From: Melaminivora jejuensis
Lineage (GTDB): Bacteria; Pseudomonadota; Gammaproteobacteria; Burkholderiales; Burkholderiaceae_C
Direction of reading: 5' to 3'
DNA: 64,000 bases
NCBI RefSeq assembly: GCF_017811175.1
Contig: NZ_JACWIJ010000002.1
Span: 3,422,501-3,486,500 of the forward strand
Made by a program: the position numbers and the translations under genes
The notes under the pieces: generated by a model
Told to the model about the DNA's origin: nothing
Seen by the model: the letters and a program-made list of their open reading frames with translations, nothing else
Database searches by the model: none
Shown: piece after piece, positions 30,792 through 37,864 of the stretch
Position numbering within the stretch: the first letter of the stretch is position 1
How the letters are laid out: every line of letters starts with the position of its first letter

Positions 30792-31784
30792 TTAAAGTGC
30801 ATCCAGTGGGCTCAAGATGCCGCGCCCACCCTTGTTCAATACGTGGGTGTAAATCATGGTGGTGCTAACGTCCGCATGGCCCAGCAATTCCTGCACCGTG
30901 CGGATGTCGTAGCCCGATTGCAGCAGGTGTGTGGCAAAAGAATGGCGCAATACATGTGGTGAAACCGGTTTATCGATCTGCGCCAGTTTTCCTGCCTCGC
31001 GTACTGCGCGCTGTACCGACTCGGGATAAACGTGATGGCGTCGCTCCAGCAATTCACCAGTGCGCGCATCCGGGCGCGGATCGATGGAGCGCACGGGTGA
31101 GGGAAACACCCACTGCCAGGCCCAGGCTTTGTCGGCATTCGGGTATTTCACCGCCAGTGCGTGCGGCAGATGTACCCGGCCCAGCCCGGCAGCCAAATCT
31201 TTCTGATGCAGTGCTTGTGCCTTGTGCAGTTGTGCCTGCAGTGGCTCGATCAGGTTTTCTGGCAGGACGGTCACCCGGTCTTTGCCGCCCTTGCCCTCGC
31301 GAATGATGATCTCGCGCCGCGTGAACTCCACATCTTTTACGCGCAGGCGCAGCGCTTCCATCAATCTCATGCCGGTGCCGTAGAGCAAACGGGCAATCAA
31401 GCCCATCGCGGCGTTGTCCATGTGCATGAGCAGCGCTCGCACCTCGCTGGGGGTCAGCACCACTGGCAGCCGCTGCGGGCGCTTGGCCTGTACAACCTCA
31501 TCGAGCCAAGGAAGATTGATGGCCAACACCTGCTTGTAGAGATACAGGATCGCCGCCTTGGCTTGGTTCTGCGTGGAAGCCGACACTTGTCGCTCTACCG
31601 CGAGGTGGGTCAAGAACGCCTCCACCTCGGGCGCACCCATCTCTTGTGGATGGCGTTTTTTGTGATACAAGATGAAACGTCGAACCCAGTCGAGGTACGC
31701 CTGCTCAGTCCGGATGCTGTAGTGACGCGTGCGCAGATGGTCGCGCATGCGATCCAGGAGCTTTGGAGGTTGGGTGGGCGGCAC
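30792..31784 (-). CDS. intI: Integron integrase IntI
   Basis: A 330-residue tyrosine recombinase that inserts and excises cassettes by recombining attI with attC hairpins. The catalytic residues are Arg140 ('[13 protein letters not shown]'), His277 and Arg280 ('[13 protein letters not shown]'), His303 ('[11 protein letters not shown]') and Tyr312 ('IYTHVL'). The extra segment unique to IntI, between the two boxes, is present at about 195-228 ([15 protein letters not shown] then WQWVFPS) and contacts extrahelical attC bases. The start is GTG 31784. The sequence is clearly related to IntI1 but far from identical, resembling chromosomal integrases of freshwater and soil betaproteobacteria. All key residues are intact, so it is probably active. 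Confidence 0.95.
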   Translation of the reverse strand: MPPTQPPKLLDRMRDHLRTRHYSIRTEQAYLDWVRRFILYHKKRHPQEMGAPEVEAFLTHLAVERQVSASTQNQAKAAILYLYKQVLAINLPWLDEVVQAKRPQRLPVVLTPSEVRALLMHMDNAAMGLIARLLYGTGMRLMEALRLRVKDVEFTRREIIIREGKGGKDRVTVLPENLIEPLQAQLHKAQALHQKDLAAGLGRVHLPHALAVKYPNADKAWAWQWVFPSPVRSIDPRPDARTGELLERRHHVYPESVQRAVREAGKLAQIDKPVSPHVLRHSFATHLLQSGYDIRTVQELLGHADVSTTMIYTHVLNKGGRGILSPLDAL

Positions 31785-31892
31785 GGAAAGGTCTCTTCTC
31801 TTGATATGGTGGAGCGGAACACCATCCGCGAAATTTTAGGTTTGCCTAAATGAGTGAAAAGTCCGTGTTTACGAGGAGGCTGGCCGGCGGTG

Positions 31893-31948
31893 CCAGATGT
31901 TATTGTGCAAGATGACGCCTGCTGGGTGTCGTCTAATTCTAGTTCCGC
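31893..31948 (+). other. Putative attI recombination site
   Basis: The sequence after the integrase start aligns by eye with attI1: 'gatgttattgtgcaagatga' matches the region around the strong/weak IntI1 sites, and 'gggtgtcgtctaa...agttccgc' matches the core ending in GTTAGGC. The crossover would be between g31942 and tt. The core gttccgc is degenerate relative to GTTRRRY, so the exact site is uncertain. Confidence 0.45.
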
Positions 31949-32238
31949 CGACATCGTTACTACGCCAAACAAAATCTGTGGAGATTAATACGCCTGCGGG
32001 CACTTTATAAAACTGGATTTTGCTGCTAGCGTGCGCTGCGCCACTGGCATGCGGCACAAGCGAGCTTGAGCGGACATGCCAGTGGCGCAGCGTGAGCTGA
32101 ATTCAGAAAAATTCACGTACTTTTATTGCTAGAGCAGCGAGAGAAATAAACCATGAAGAGACGTGCCGTAACGCCGCAGGCTGAACCCCTCATTCGAGCC
32201 GATATCCCGCTTCGCGGTCTACGGCTCAATTCGATTCG
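31943..32238 (+). other. Cassette 1: no convincing gene, contains a long perfect hairpin
   Basis: About 296 bases between the putative attI and the first attC core. No coding sequence longer than 30 codons is credible; ATG 32153 opens a 29-codon frame that runs into the attC. The striking feature is a perfect 17-bp inverted repeat, gctgcgccactggcatg at 32035-32051 and its complement at 32075-32091, with a 23-base loop. Gene-less first cassettes can carry promoters or small RNAs. The hairpin could equally stop transcription entering the array. Confidence 0.55.
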
Positions 32239-32244
32239 TTAGAG
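32180..32244 (+). repeat. attC site 1
   Basis: Core gttagag at 32238-32244. Inner arms 'attcgagccg' and 'cggctcaattcg' pair around 'cgcttcgcg'. The left inverse core (gctgaac) is imperfect. Confidence 0.8.
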
Positions 32245-32272
32245 TTCACTTCACACCAAGCAGGAGATATCA

Positions 32273-32488
32273 ATGGCGTTCTATGAAAACCAATCTGACA
32301 TGTTTAAGCAGAGAGCCGAAAAATGCAAACGTGATGGCGATCGACTTTACGCACAAGCAATGGAGGCTAAAGATCGAGGGGATAAAGAAAAGCATAAAGA
32401 GCTTATGGCACAAGCCCAATATCAATATAAACAACAAAAAGAAAATGAAGCAAAAGCCAAAGAACACGCCGGAAAGACGTGGAAATAA
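32273..32488 (+). CDS. Small charged helical protein, integron cassette 2
   Basis: 71 residues, very rich in Lys, Glu, Gln and Ala, predicted all-helical: 'MFKQRAEKCKRDGDRLYAQAMEAKD' (first part) with a repeating charged pattern. It has no TM segment or signal peptide and is not recognised. A good RBS (caggag, spaced six bases before ATG 32273) and its place just inside the cassette support expression from the integron promoter. It shares its cassette with the gene at 32523. Base composition is AT-rich and unlike the host. Confidence 0.7.
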   Translation: MAFYENQSDMFKQRAEKCKRDGDRLYAQAMEAKDRGDKEKHKELMAQAQYQYKQQKENEAKAKEHAGKTWK

Positions 32489-32522
32489 TATTCAGATGCA
32501 ACAAAACTAGCCATCAGAAAAA

Positions 32523-32875
32523 ATGAAATTACCATACTTCAAAATCAAGGCAGCCTTTGAAGAAGCCAAAGATAGTTTCTCATATGGCAGTGGCACGGAT
32601 AAAATCTCCTCCACAGCAAAACTCCTTGGGAAAGCAGTGGCAAATGTTGGGATGCTGGCGGTTGAAATTGGATCTGAAGCAATAAAAAATTGCCAGAAGA
32701 GACTGGGAAGAAGGCTCAAAAACTTCTTAACGAACACTCAGAATCAATGACGGACGAACAAAAAGAAAAGGTTCAAAAAGCTATAGAAGCGGGAGAAGAG
32801 GCCAAAAGAAAAAGAATTGAAAAAGAGCAGGAAGATATTGAAAGGAAAAGGCAAGAGAAGGAAAATCAAGGGTGA
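32523..32875 (+). pseudogene. Charged helical protein, cassette 2, split by a one-base frameshift
   Basis: From ATG 32523 the frame gives 'MKLPYFKIKAAFEEAKDSFS' and continues to 'EIGSEAIKN', then drifts and stops at 32750. One extra A in the A6 run at 32684-32689 would continue it as 'IKKLPEETGKKAQKLLNEHS' and 'MTDEQKEKVQKAIEAGEEAKRK', ending at 32875 with about 117 residues. The reconstructed protein has a short Gly/Val-rich segment near residues 35-55 and a long, highly charged C-terminal helix. It is not recognised. The pairing with the 71-residue neighbour in one cassette recalls two-gene modules, but nothing identifies a toxin or antitoxin. Confidence 0.6.
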
Positions 32876-32900
32876 TTCCGCTTTCATTTTCCAGCCGTTG

Positions 32901-32960
32901 ACCTAACTCGGCAGTCAAGCGGACGCGCCTACGGCACGCCGCTTACTTTAGCCGTTAAAA
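32901..32960 (+). repeat. attC site 2
   Basis: Inverse core acctaac at 32901-32907 fits RYYYAAC; core gttaaaa at 32954-32960. Arms 'tcaagcggacg' and 'cgccgctta' pair. Confidence 0.85.
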
Positions 32961-32978
32961 CTCACAGGGGTCTACATA

Positions 32979-33887
32979 GTGGCAGACGCTAAATCAACGA
33001 ACTACTTTGTTCGATTCCTTCTTGGCGTGCTCTGCATCCTTATCGCAGGAATGGTTTTGTTCCGCTATCTGCGAGTTGAACCGATCGGGGAGATTACGGG
33101 GGGAGTTTTGGTTCTTCTTGGCCTGCTTGTTGTGCTCGTGCTTTCCGAGTCATTCGACAGCTTTTCGGTGGGAAAACTAGTTGCCATCTCTCGTGATGTA
33201 CGCAAGAAAGAGGCCGAGATCGAAAAACTAGAAAAACAAAATGCATCTCTTCTTTCGCAATTAATCACTGTCAGCAACTCGCAATCCCAAAGACAAAGCA
33301 GCACCACCGTTCAAGGCGACTACTACGCTACCGCCCCCGTAGTACAGAAGGCTACCGAAGCAGAAGTCGAAGAAAAGCAGAATAGCGAAAATCGCGCTCT
33401 CGCGGCTACGGCCACCGAGGCGCCCGCGCCGGCGCGGATGGACTGGGCTCGAGCTGAGAGCATGGCGTTAGAGAAGCTGTTAAAGCTTCGCAACATTCAC
33501 CCCTCAAATGTCATTACAGAGGCAAAGCTCTCTTTCCTCCAAGGCGTAGACCCGATCAGCAACATTCAACCCATCTTTGACGGTTACATCAGGACATCAG
33601 ATGGAGAGACCTTCATTGACATGCGTCCGGAGCGCCTTCTGAGCCCCATGTATCGTGATCGCCTTTACGTCATGCTTTCCAAGATCCACCACTATCGCGC
33701 CACTAAGCAAATCAACGCACACCTCGATGCTGTCATTCTCAAGGTTCCTGGGGAGGAGGGCAGAGGGCTTTGGGGTAACTCCGAGAGGGTATTCCAGTTC
33801 TTTGAGCCAGCTATTGCATCTGGTTTGCTAAAAGTCCATGAAATACAGTTCACAGAGGCCGAGGCTAATGAGTGCCGCCGCGGGTGA
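32979..33887 (+). CDS. Two-TM membrane protein with coiled coil and soluble C-terminal domain, cassette 3
   Basis: 302 residues from GTG 32979. Two TM helices span about 10-28 and 38-55, followed by a coiled coil about 68-97 ('KKEAEIEKLEKQNASLLSQL'), a Thr/Ala/Glu-rich linker to about 155, and a folded C-terminal domain about 158-300 ('MALEKLLKLRNIHPSNVI', 'LSFLQGVDPISNIQPIFDGY', 'DGETFIDMRPERL'). The C-terminal part looks like an alpha/beta domain with a conserved 'DGYI-E-FID' run, loosely resembling restriction-endonuclease-like folds, but I cannot assign a family. Membrane anchor plus coiled coil plus cytosolic domain is a layout seen in several anti-phage effectors, so a defence role is possible but speculative. 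Confidence 0.75.
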   Translation: MADAKSTNYFVRFLLGVLCILIAGMVLFRYLRVEPIGEITGGVLVLLGLLVVLVLSESFDSFSVGKLVAISRDVRKKEAEIEKLEKQNASLLSQLITVSNSQSQRQSSTTVQGDYYATAPVVQKATEAEVEEKQNSENRALAATATEAPAPARMDWARAESMALEKLLKLRNIHPSNVITEAKLSFLQGVDPISNIQPIFDGYIRTSDGETFIDMRPERLLSPMYRDRLYVMLSKIHHYRATKQINAHLDAVILKVPGEEGRGLWGNSERVFQFFEPAIASGLLKVHEIQFTEAEANECRRG

Positions 33888-33888
33888 G

Positions 33889-33948
33889 TTCTAACAATCC
33901 ATTCAAGCCGACGCCGCTGCGCGGCGCGGCTTAATTCAGTAGTTAGGC
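33889..33948 (+). repeat. attC site 3
   Basis: Left core ttctaac, right core gttaggc at 33942-33948. Strong inner pairing 'attcaagccg'/'cggcttaatt' with 'cgccgctgcgcggcg' centre, close in sequence to attCs of resistance cassettes. Confidence 0.9.
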
Positions 33949-33951
33949 ATC

Positions 33952-34740
33952 ATGGGTGAATTTTTCCCTGCACAAGTTTTCAAGCAGCTGTCCCACGCTC
34001 GCGCGGTGATCGAGCGCCATCTGGCTGCGACACTGGACACAATCCACCTGTTCGGATCTGCGATCGATGGAGGGCTGAAGCCGGACAGCGACATAGACTT
34101 GCTCGTGACCGTCAGCGCCGCACCTAACGATTCGCTCCGGCAGGCGCTAATGCTCGATTTGCTGAAAGTCTCATCACCGCCAAGCGATGGCGGAACATGG
34201 CGACCGCTGGAGCTAACTGTTGTCGCTCGAAGCGAAGTAGTGCCTTGGCGCTATCCGGCGCGGCGTGAGCTTCAGTTCGGTGAGTGGCTCCGCCACGACA
34301 TCCTTTCCGGAACGTTCGAGCCTGCCGTTCTGGATCACGATCTTGCGATTTTGCTGACCAAGGCGAGGCAACACAGCCTTGCGCTTCTAGGCCCATCCGC
34401 AGCCACGTTTTTCGAGCCGGTGCCGAAGGAGCATTTCTCCAAGGCGCTTTTCGACACTATTGCCCAGTGGAATGCAGAGTCGGATTGGAAGGGTGACGAG
34501 CGGAACGTCGTTCTTGCTCTTGCTCGCATTTGGTACAGCGCTTCAACTGGTCTCATTGCTCCTAAGGACGTTGCTGCCGCATGGGTATCGGAGCGTTTGC
34601 CTGCCGAGCATCGGCCCCTCATCTGCAAGGCACGCGCGGCGTACCTGGGTAGCGAGGACGACGACCTAGCAATGCGCGTCGAAGAGACGGCCGCGTTCGT
34701 TCGATATGCCAAAGCAACGATTGAGAGAATCTTGCGTTGA
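33952..34740 (+). CDS. aadA5: ANT(3'')-I aminoglycoside nucleotidyltransferase, AadA5-like (cassette 4)
   Basis: A 262-residue enzyme that adenylylates streptomycin and spectinomycin. The nucleotidyltransferase core is 'IHLFGSAIDGGLKPDSDIDLLVTV' (quoted here as its ends: FGSAIDGG and DSDIDLLVTV), with the metal-binding Asp-x-Asp. Further family blocks are 'PWRYPARRELQFGEWLRHD', 'AILLTKARQHS' and 'DERNVVLALARIWYSA'. From memory, the protein is identical or nearly so to AadA5, a cassette typical of mobile class 1 integrons. It begins three bases after the attC core, leaving almost no leader. Finding it in a non-class-1 chromosomal integron shows recent capture from the shared cassette pool. Confidence 0.92.
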   Translation: MGEFFPAQVFKQLSHARAVIERHLAATLDTIHLFGSAIDGGLKPDSDIDLLVTVSAAPNDSLRQALMLDLLKVSSPPSDGGTWRPLELTVVARSEVVPWRYPARRELQFGEWLRHDILSGTFEPAVLDHDLAILLTKARQHSLALLGPSAATFFEPVPKEHFSKALFDTIAQWNAESDWKGDERNVVLALARIWYSASTGLIAPKDVAAAWVSERLPAEHRPLICKARAAYLGSEDDDLAMRVEETAAFVRYAKATIERILR

Positions 34741-34786
34741 GCGGCATGTGCGAAAAGTGCATCGACCCGCGCCGAGGGCATCTGAT

Positions 34787-34843
34787 GCCTAACTCGGCGT
34801 TCAAGCGGACGGGCTGCGCCCGCCGCTCAACTATGCGTTGGCC
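34787..34843 (+). repeat. attC site 4 (aadA cassette)
   Basis: Inverse core gcctaac at 34787-34793 and core gttggcc at 34837-34843, the latter departing from GTTRRRY. Arms 'ttcaagcggacgggc' and 'gcccgccgctcaa' pair. Confidence 0.85.
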
Positions 34844-34895
34844 GTCAAAATCACCCGCCGTCGGGCGTGGGCTACTCATAAATCAGGAGATTGCT

Positions 34896-36578
34896 TTGAA
34901 ACTAGAGCGCCTACATGTAATGAATTTCCGAACACTCGAAGATGTTGAGGTGACGTTTCGTGGTTACTACACCGCGATATCTGGGCAAAATAACGCCGGA
35001 AAGACCAGTCTGCTTCGTGCAATCCGGCACACGTTCCGTGACAACTTCGGAGACATCTTCTTCTACCGTCGTGATGATGGCATCACGTATCGCGACAACA
35101 AGACGCAATGGGATAAAAATAGCAATGACATCATCTTCGACTATGAGATTGGTGTTTCGCCAGTCGAAGATTCTGGACTTTTTAAGTTTATCGAGAAATT
35201 CAACGAAGGAAGTCTACCAAAGACGGTCGCTAAGTTGCGCGTGAAGGTCACCTACAAGGCAGGAGACGAGAGTGTCTGTCAAATTTGGGTAAACGACAAA
35301 GAATTCACAAACTACGATTCAAAGGAAGTTCTACAAAAACTCAAATCGTCCAGCCTGGCATTTATGCACGACTCAGCACAATCTTTTGCGCCAATATTCG
35401 ATCCAGGAGGGCGGTATTTGCATGAGCTAACATTTGCGGACGACGAACTAAAACAGGTCACTGATGCATTGGCAAAGGTTAAGGCAAAGGTGAAAAAGGC
35501 TGCCCAAGCACACAAGGCAGAGCTTTCAGAACTCCTCGGCCACCTTGAAGAGAAATACGAGGTTGAGTTTTCACTGCCTGAAGGTATGTTTTCAGGCTCA
35601 ATTCCATTTGAAGTAAATCTCAAAAATAAAAACGTTGATATTCCTTTGAGTGATTGGGGTAGTGGTACGCGAAACAGAACGCAAATTCTAATGTCAATTC
35701 TTCACGCAAGTAGAATAAAGAAAAAGACCGACGAGAACAAAATTACCCCAATAATATTAATTGAAGAGCCTGAAAGTTTTCTGCATCCCTCCGCGCAAGC
35801 TGAATTTGGACGTGTTCTAATCGATCTTGCCAATGAATTACAGATTCAAACGATTGTCACCACCCACAGTCCCTATATGTTGTGCCAAACTAACGTTAAA
35901 TCGAATATTCTATTGTCACGTAAGGTTTCATATGGCAAAACTAAGGAGACCGAAGTCGTGTCCGTGGACGAAAATACTTGGATGGAACCGTTTGGAGATA
36001 TTTTAGGTCTTAACAATTCAGAATTTACGGCGTGGAAGGATGTTATATTTAGTAGCAAACATTGTGTGCTATTAGTCGAGGGCACGCTGGATAAGCAATA
36101 CTACGAACACATAGATGCCCTGGGCCTCATGGGCCTTACCTTTCCCCCAGAGGTTGAAATTGTTCCATACGAGGGAAAGGACGCGCTCAAAAACCCTATT
36201 CTACTCAAGTTCATTGTTGAAAAATTCAATAAGGTACTTGTCACGTTTGATTTAGACGCAAAACCAGAGCTTGAGAGGGTGATGCAGCAGGCAAGACTGC
36301 AAGAAGGTAGTGGATATATTGCCGTTGGCAGTAGCAAGCCTGGCAAGCAGTGTATCGAAGGGCTTGTTCCAGACCGAATCCTTGCGAAGGTTCACGGTGC
36401 GAATACGTCTCTGGTTATGGCGCTGACATCTGCGGACACCAAGGAGCGTAAGGGTGCAAAAAGTTCCCTAAAGCATAAGGTGCTCGCTGAATTTAAGGCC
36501 GATTCGGCGGTGTCTGCAGATGAGCTCAAAGGTTTCTTGCCGGTGTTCAAAGCCTTGACGCGTCTGTCATCGCAATGA
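34896..36578 (+). CDS. OLD-family ATPase with TOPRIM nuclease domain (cassette 5)
   Basis: About 560 residues from TTG 34896, six bases after the RBS 'caggag'. The N-terminal ABC/SMC-type ATPase has Walker A 'GQNNAGKTSLL' (about 29-39), a signature-like 'SDWGSGTRNRTQIL' (about 255), Walker B 'PIILIEEPESFLHPSAQ' (about 285-300) and H-loop 'TTHSPYM' (about 328). The C-terminal TOPRIM domain has the catalytic Glu in 'HCVLLVEGTLDKQYY' (about 393) and Asp pair in 'LVTFDLDAKPEL' (about 450). This is the layout of OLD and GajA nucleases. No GajB helicase or reverse transcriptase is adjacent, so it is a stand-alone OLD protein. Strongly AT-rich codons set it apart from the host. Anti-phage function is inferred from the family. 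Confidence 0.9.
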   Translation: MKLERLHVMNFRTLEDVEVTFRGYYTAISGQNNAGKTSLLRAIRHTFRDNFGDIFFYRRDDGITYRDNKTQWDKNSNDIIFDYEIGVSPVEDSGLFKFIEKFNEGSLPKTVAKLRVKVTYKAGDESVCQIWVNDKEFTNYDSKEVLQKLKSSSLAFMHDSAQSFAPIFDPGGRYLHELTFADDELKQVTDALAKVKAKVKKAAQAHKAELSELLGHLEEKYEVEFSLPEGMFSGSIPFEVNLKNKNVDIPLSDWGSGTRNRTQILMSILHASRIKKKTDENKITPIILIEEPESFLHPSAQAEFGRVLIDLANELQIQTIVTTHSPYMLCQTNVKSNILLSRKVSYGKTKETEVVSVDENTWMEPFGDILGLNNSEFTAWKDVIFSSKHCVLLVEGTLDKQYYEHIDALGLMGLTFPPEVEIVPYEGKDALKNPILLKFIVEKFNKVLVTFDLDAKPELERVMQQARLQEGSGYIAVGSSKPGKQCIEGLVPDRILAKVHGANTSLVMALTSADTKERKGAKSSLKHKVLAEFKADSAVSADELKGFLPVFKALTRLSSQ

Positions 36579-36579
36579 C

Positions 36580-36651
36580 GGCCAACAAATCGGTCAACCG
36601 GACGCAAGTCCCGCTACGCGGTCTTTGCGCTGGTTACCTCGGGCGTTAGAC
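36580..36651 (+). repeat. attC site 5
   Basis: Core gttagac at 36645-36651 is perfect; the left core ggccaac at 36580-36586 is near consensus. Arms 'aaccggacgcaa' and 'ttgcgctggtt' pair around 'ccgctacgcgg'. At 72 bases it is the longest attC here. Confidence 0.85.
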
Positions 36652-36670
36652 CTGCTTGGAGCTATCAGAT

Positions 36671-37306
36671 ATGGATACGCTGACGAAGAAGAAAGCCGAC
36701 CGCTTCCGCCTTTTGAATCGGTTGTACGAAATCACCGACGGGCACACGATGAAGATCGTGTCGATGTGGGATGTGGGAGATACGGCCCAACTAGCGCGAA
36801 ATGAAACAGAAAATGTTGTCAACTATCTCGTGGGTGAACACTTGGTTGAGCATCGAACCATTGGAGGAGGCATTTCCATCACGCACCACGGAATCGTTGA
36901 AGTTGAACGTGCCCTTTCTGCGCCGGAATCGCCAACGCACTATTTCCCTCCAGTGGTGAACATCGTGAACGTGCATAGTATGGTTGGTTCTCAAATTCAG
37001 CAGGGTACGCACGGAAGCACTCAGTCACAGGTGGCAAATACAAACGACATCGATGCGATTCGAGTGCTTATATCTAAGTTCGGCGCATGCATTCATGACC
37101 TGCCGATTTCCGCCGAAGAGAAGGCGGAAGCCCAAGCGGAGTTAAGTACTGTCGAAGCACAACTCGCCTCATCCAAGCCGAAGATCTCAATCCTTCGGGA
37201 GTCCCTTAAGACGTTGCGCAATTTGGTAGAGGGGGTGGCATCGAACGCCGTGGCCGCTGGTTTGCTCCCATTTTTTGGTCCACTTGCGGCGCTCTTGGGG
37301 TCGTGA
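36671..37306 (+). CDS. Winged-helix protein with Q/G/T-rich motif and hydrophobic C-terminus (cassette 6)
   Basis: 211 residues from ATG 36671 with an RBS 'ggag' nine bases upstream. Residues about 1-75 look like a winged helix ('LARNETENVVNYLVGEHLVE', 'GGGISITHHGIVEVERAL'). Residues about 95-125 contain 'VVNIVNVHSMVGSQIQQGTH' then GSTQSQ, a V/N/Q/G/T-rich segment of the kind that forms beta-arch or amyloid-like stacks. A helical region follows, and the C-terminus 'VASNAVAAGLLPFFGPLAAL' is strongly hydrophobic and could insert in membranes. The family is not recognised. DNA- or partner-sensing head, stacking motif and membrane-active tail suggest an abortive-infection effector, which is inference only. 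Confidence 0.75.
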   Translation: MDTLTKKKADRFRLLNRLYEITDGHTMKIVSMWDVGDTAQLARNETENVVNYLVGEHLVEHRTIGGGISITHHGIVEVERALSAPESPTHYFPPVVNIVNVHSMVGSQIQQGTHGSTQSQVANTNDIDAIRVLISKFGACIHDLPISAEEKAEAQAELSTVEAQLASSKPKISILRESLKTLRNLVEGVASNAVAAGLLPFFGPLAALLGS

Positions 37307-37322
37307 GCAAGGTGCAACGCAG

Positions 37323-37390
37323 GTCTAACTTTGAGTTGCAGGGGACTTTCGCATAAAGCCGCGCAAAGCCCCTGAAATCAAACGTTAGTC
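37323..37390 (+). repeat. attC site 6
   Basis: Left core gtctaac at 37323-37329 fits RYYYAAC; right core gttagtc at 37384-37390. Arms 'ttgcaggggactttc' and 'gcaaagcccctgaaa' pair imperfectly. Confidence 0.85.
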
Positions 37391-37409
37391 AGTATTTTTT
37401 GGAGGGTTT

Positions 37410-37748
37410 ATGTCGGATGATCTCGTATGCACAAATTGTGGCCACGTCGGTGCAACAACCAAAGTTACCAAGGGCCACTTCGCGCTTGAAGTTATTCTTT
37501 GGCTTTGCTTTCTCATCCCAGGCATCATCTACTCAGTTTGGCGCCTGACTACTCGACATGAGGCTTGTCCAGCTTGCGGAAATGCAAACCTTCTTCCCAA
37601 ATCAGCGCCTATGGCTCAGAAATTTCTCCGTGAAAATCTCCCGGAAAAATTAACCACTCCACAGGAAGCAATTCGCCGACCATCCAAGGCTGCAGAGTCT
37701 GCCGGAAAATCACTTGGGCGCATGGTAGGAAGAATGTTAAAAAAATGA
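37410..37748 (+). CDS. Zinc-ribbon/TM protein of unknown function (cassette 7)
   Basis: 112 residues. Two Cys pairs, 'CTNCGH' (about 7-12) and 'CPACGN' (about 53-58), form a likely zinc ribbon that brackets a TM helix 'VILWLCFLIPGIIYSVW' (about 28-44). The C-terminal half is basic and helical. RBS 'ggaggg' precedes ATG 37410. Small ribbon-TM proteins of this kind are common in integron cassettes and elsewhere; the function is unknown. Confidence 0.75.
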   Translation: MSDDLVCTNCGHVGATTKVTKGHFALEVILWLCFLIPGIIYSVWRLTTRHEACPACGNANLLPKSAPMAQKFLRENLPEKLTTPQEAIRRPSKAAESAGKSLGRMVGRMLKK

Positions 37749-37774
37749 CGATGCTTCATTATTTTTCTGCCAAT

Positions 37775-37832
37775 GTCTAACTTTTCATTGCAACCGACCG
37801 CCTACGGCGGCGGCTGAACTCAAGCGTTATGC
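37775..37832 (+). repeat. attC site 7
   Basis: Left core gtctaac at 37775-37781, right core gttatgc at 37826-37832. Arms 'ttgcaaccgaccgcc' and 'ggcggcggctgaa' pair around 'tac'. Confidence 0.85.
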
Positions 37833-37864
37833 ATCCTCATTCGCCAGCTCCGTAGCGATGGCAA

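Noticed and set aside
30792..31784. Class 1 integron integrase IntI1
   Set aside because: The protein differs from IntI1 along its whole length, and no qacE-delta/sul1 3' segment follows the array.
32035..32091. Perfect hairpin in cassette 1 as an additional attC
   Set aside because: It lacks RYYYAAC and GTTRRRY cores and the mismatched bulges of attC; the attC for this cassette is at 32180-32244.
34896..36578. Gabija system
   Set aside because: The GajA-like protein is alone in its cassette; no UvrD-like GajB gene is present in this or the next cassette.
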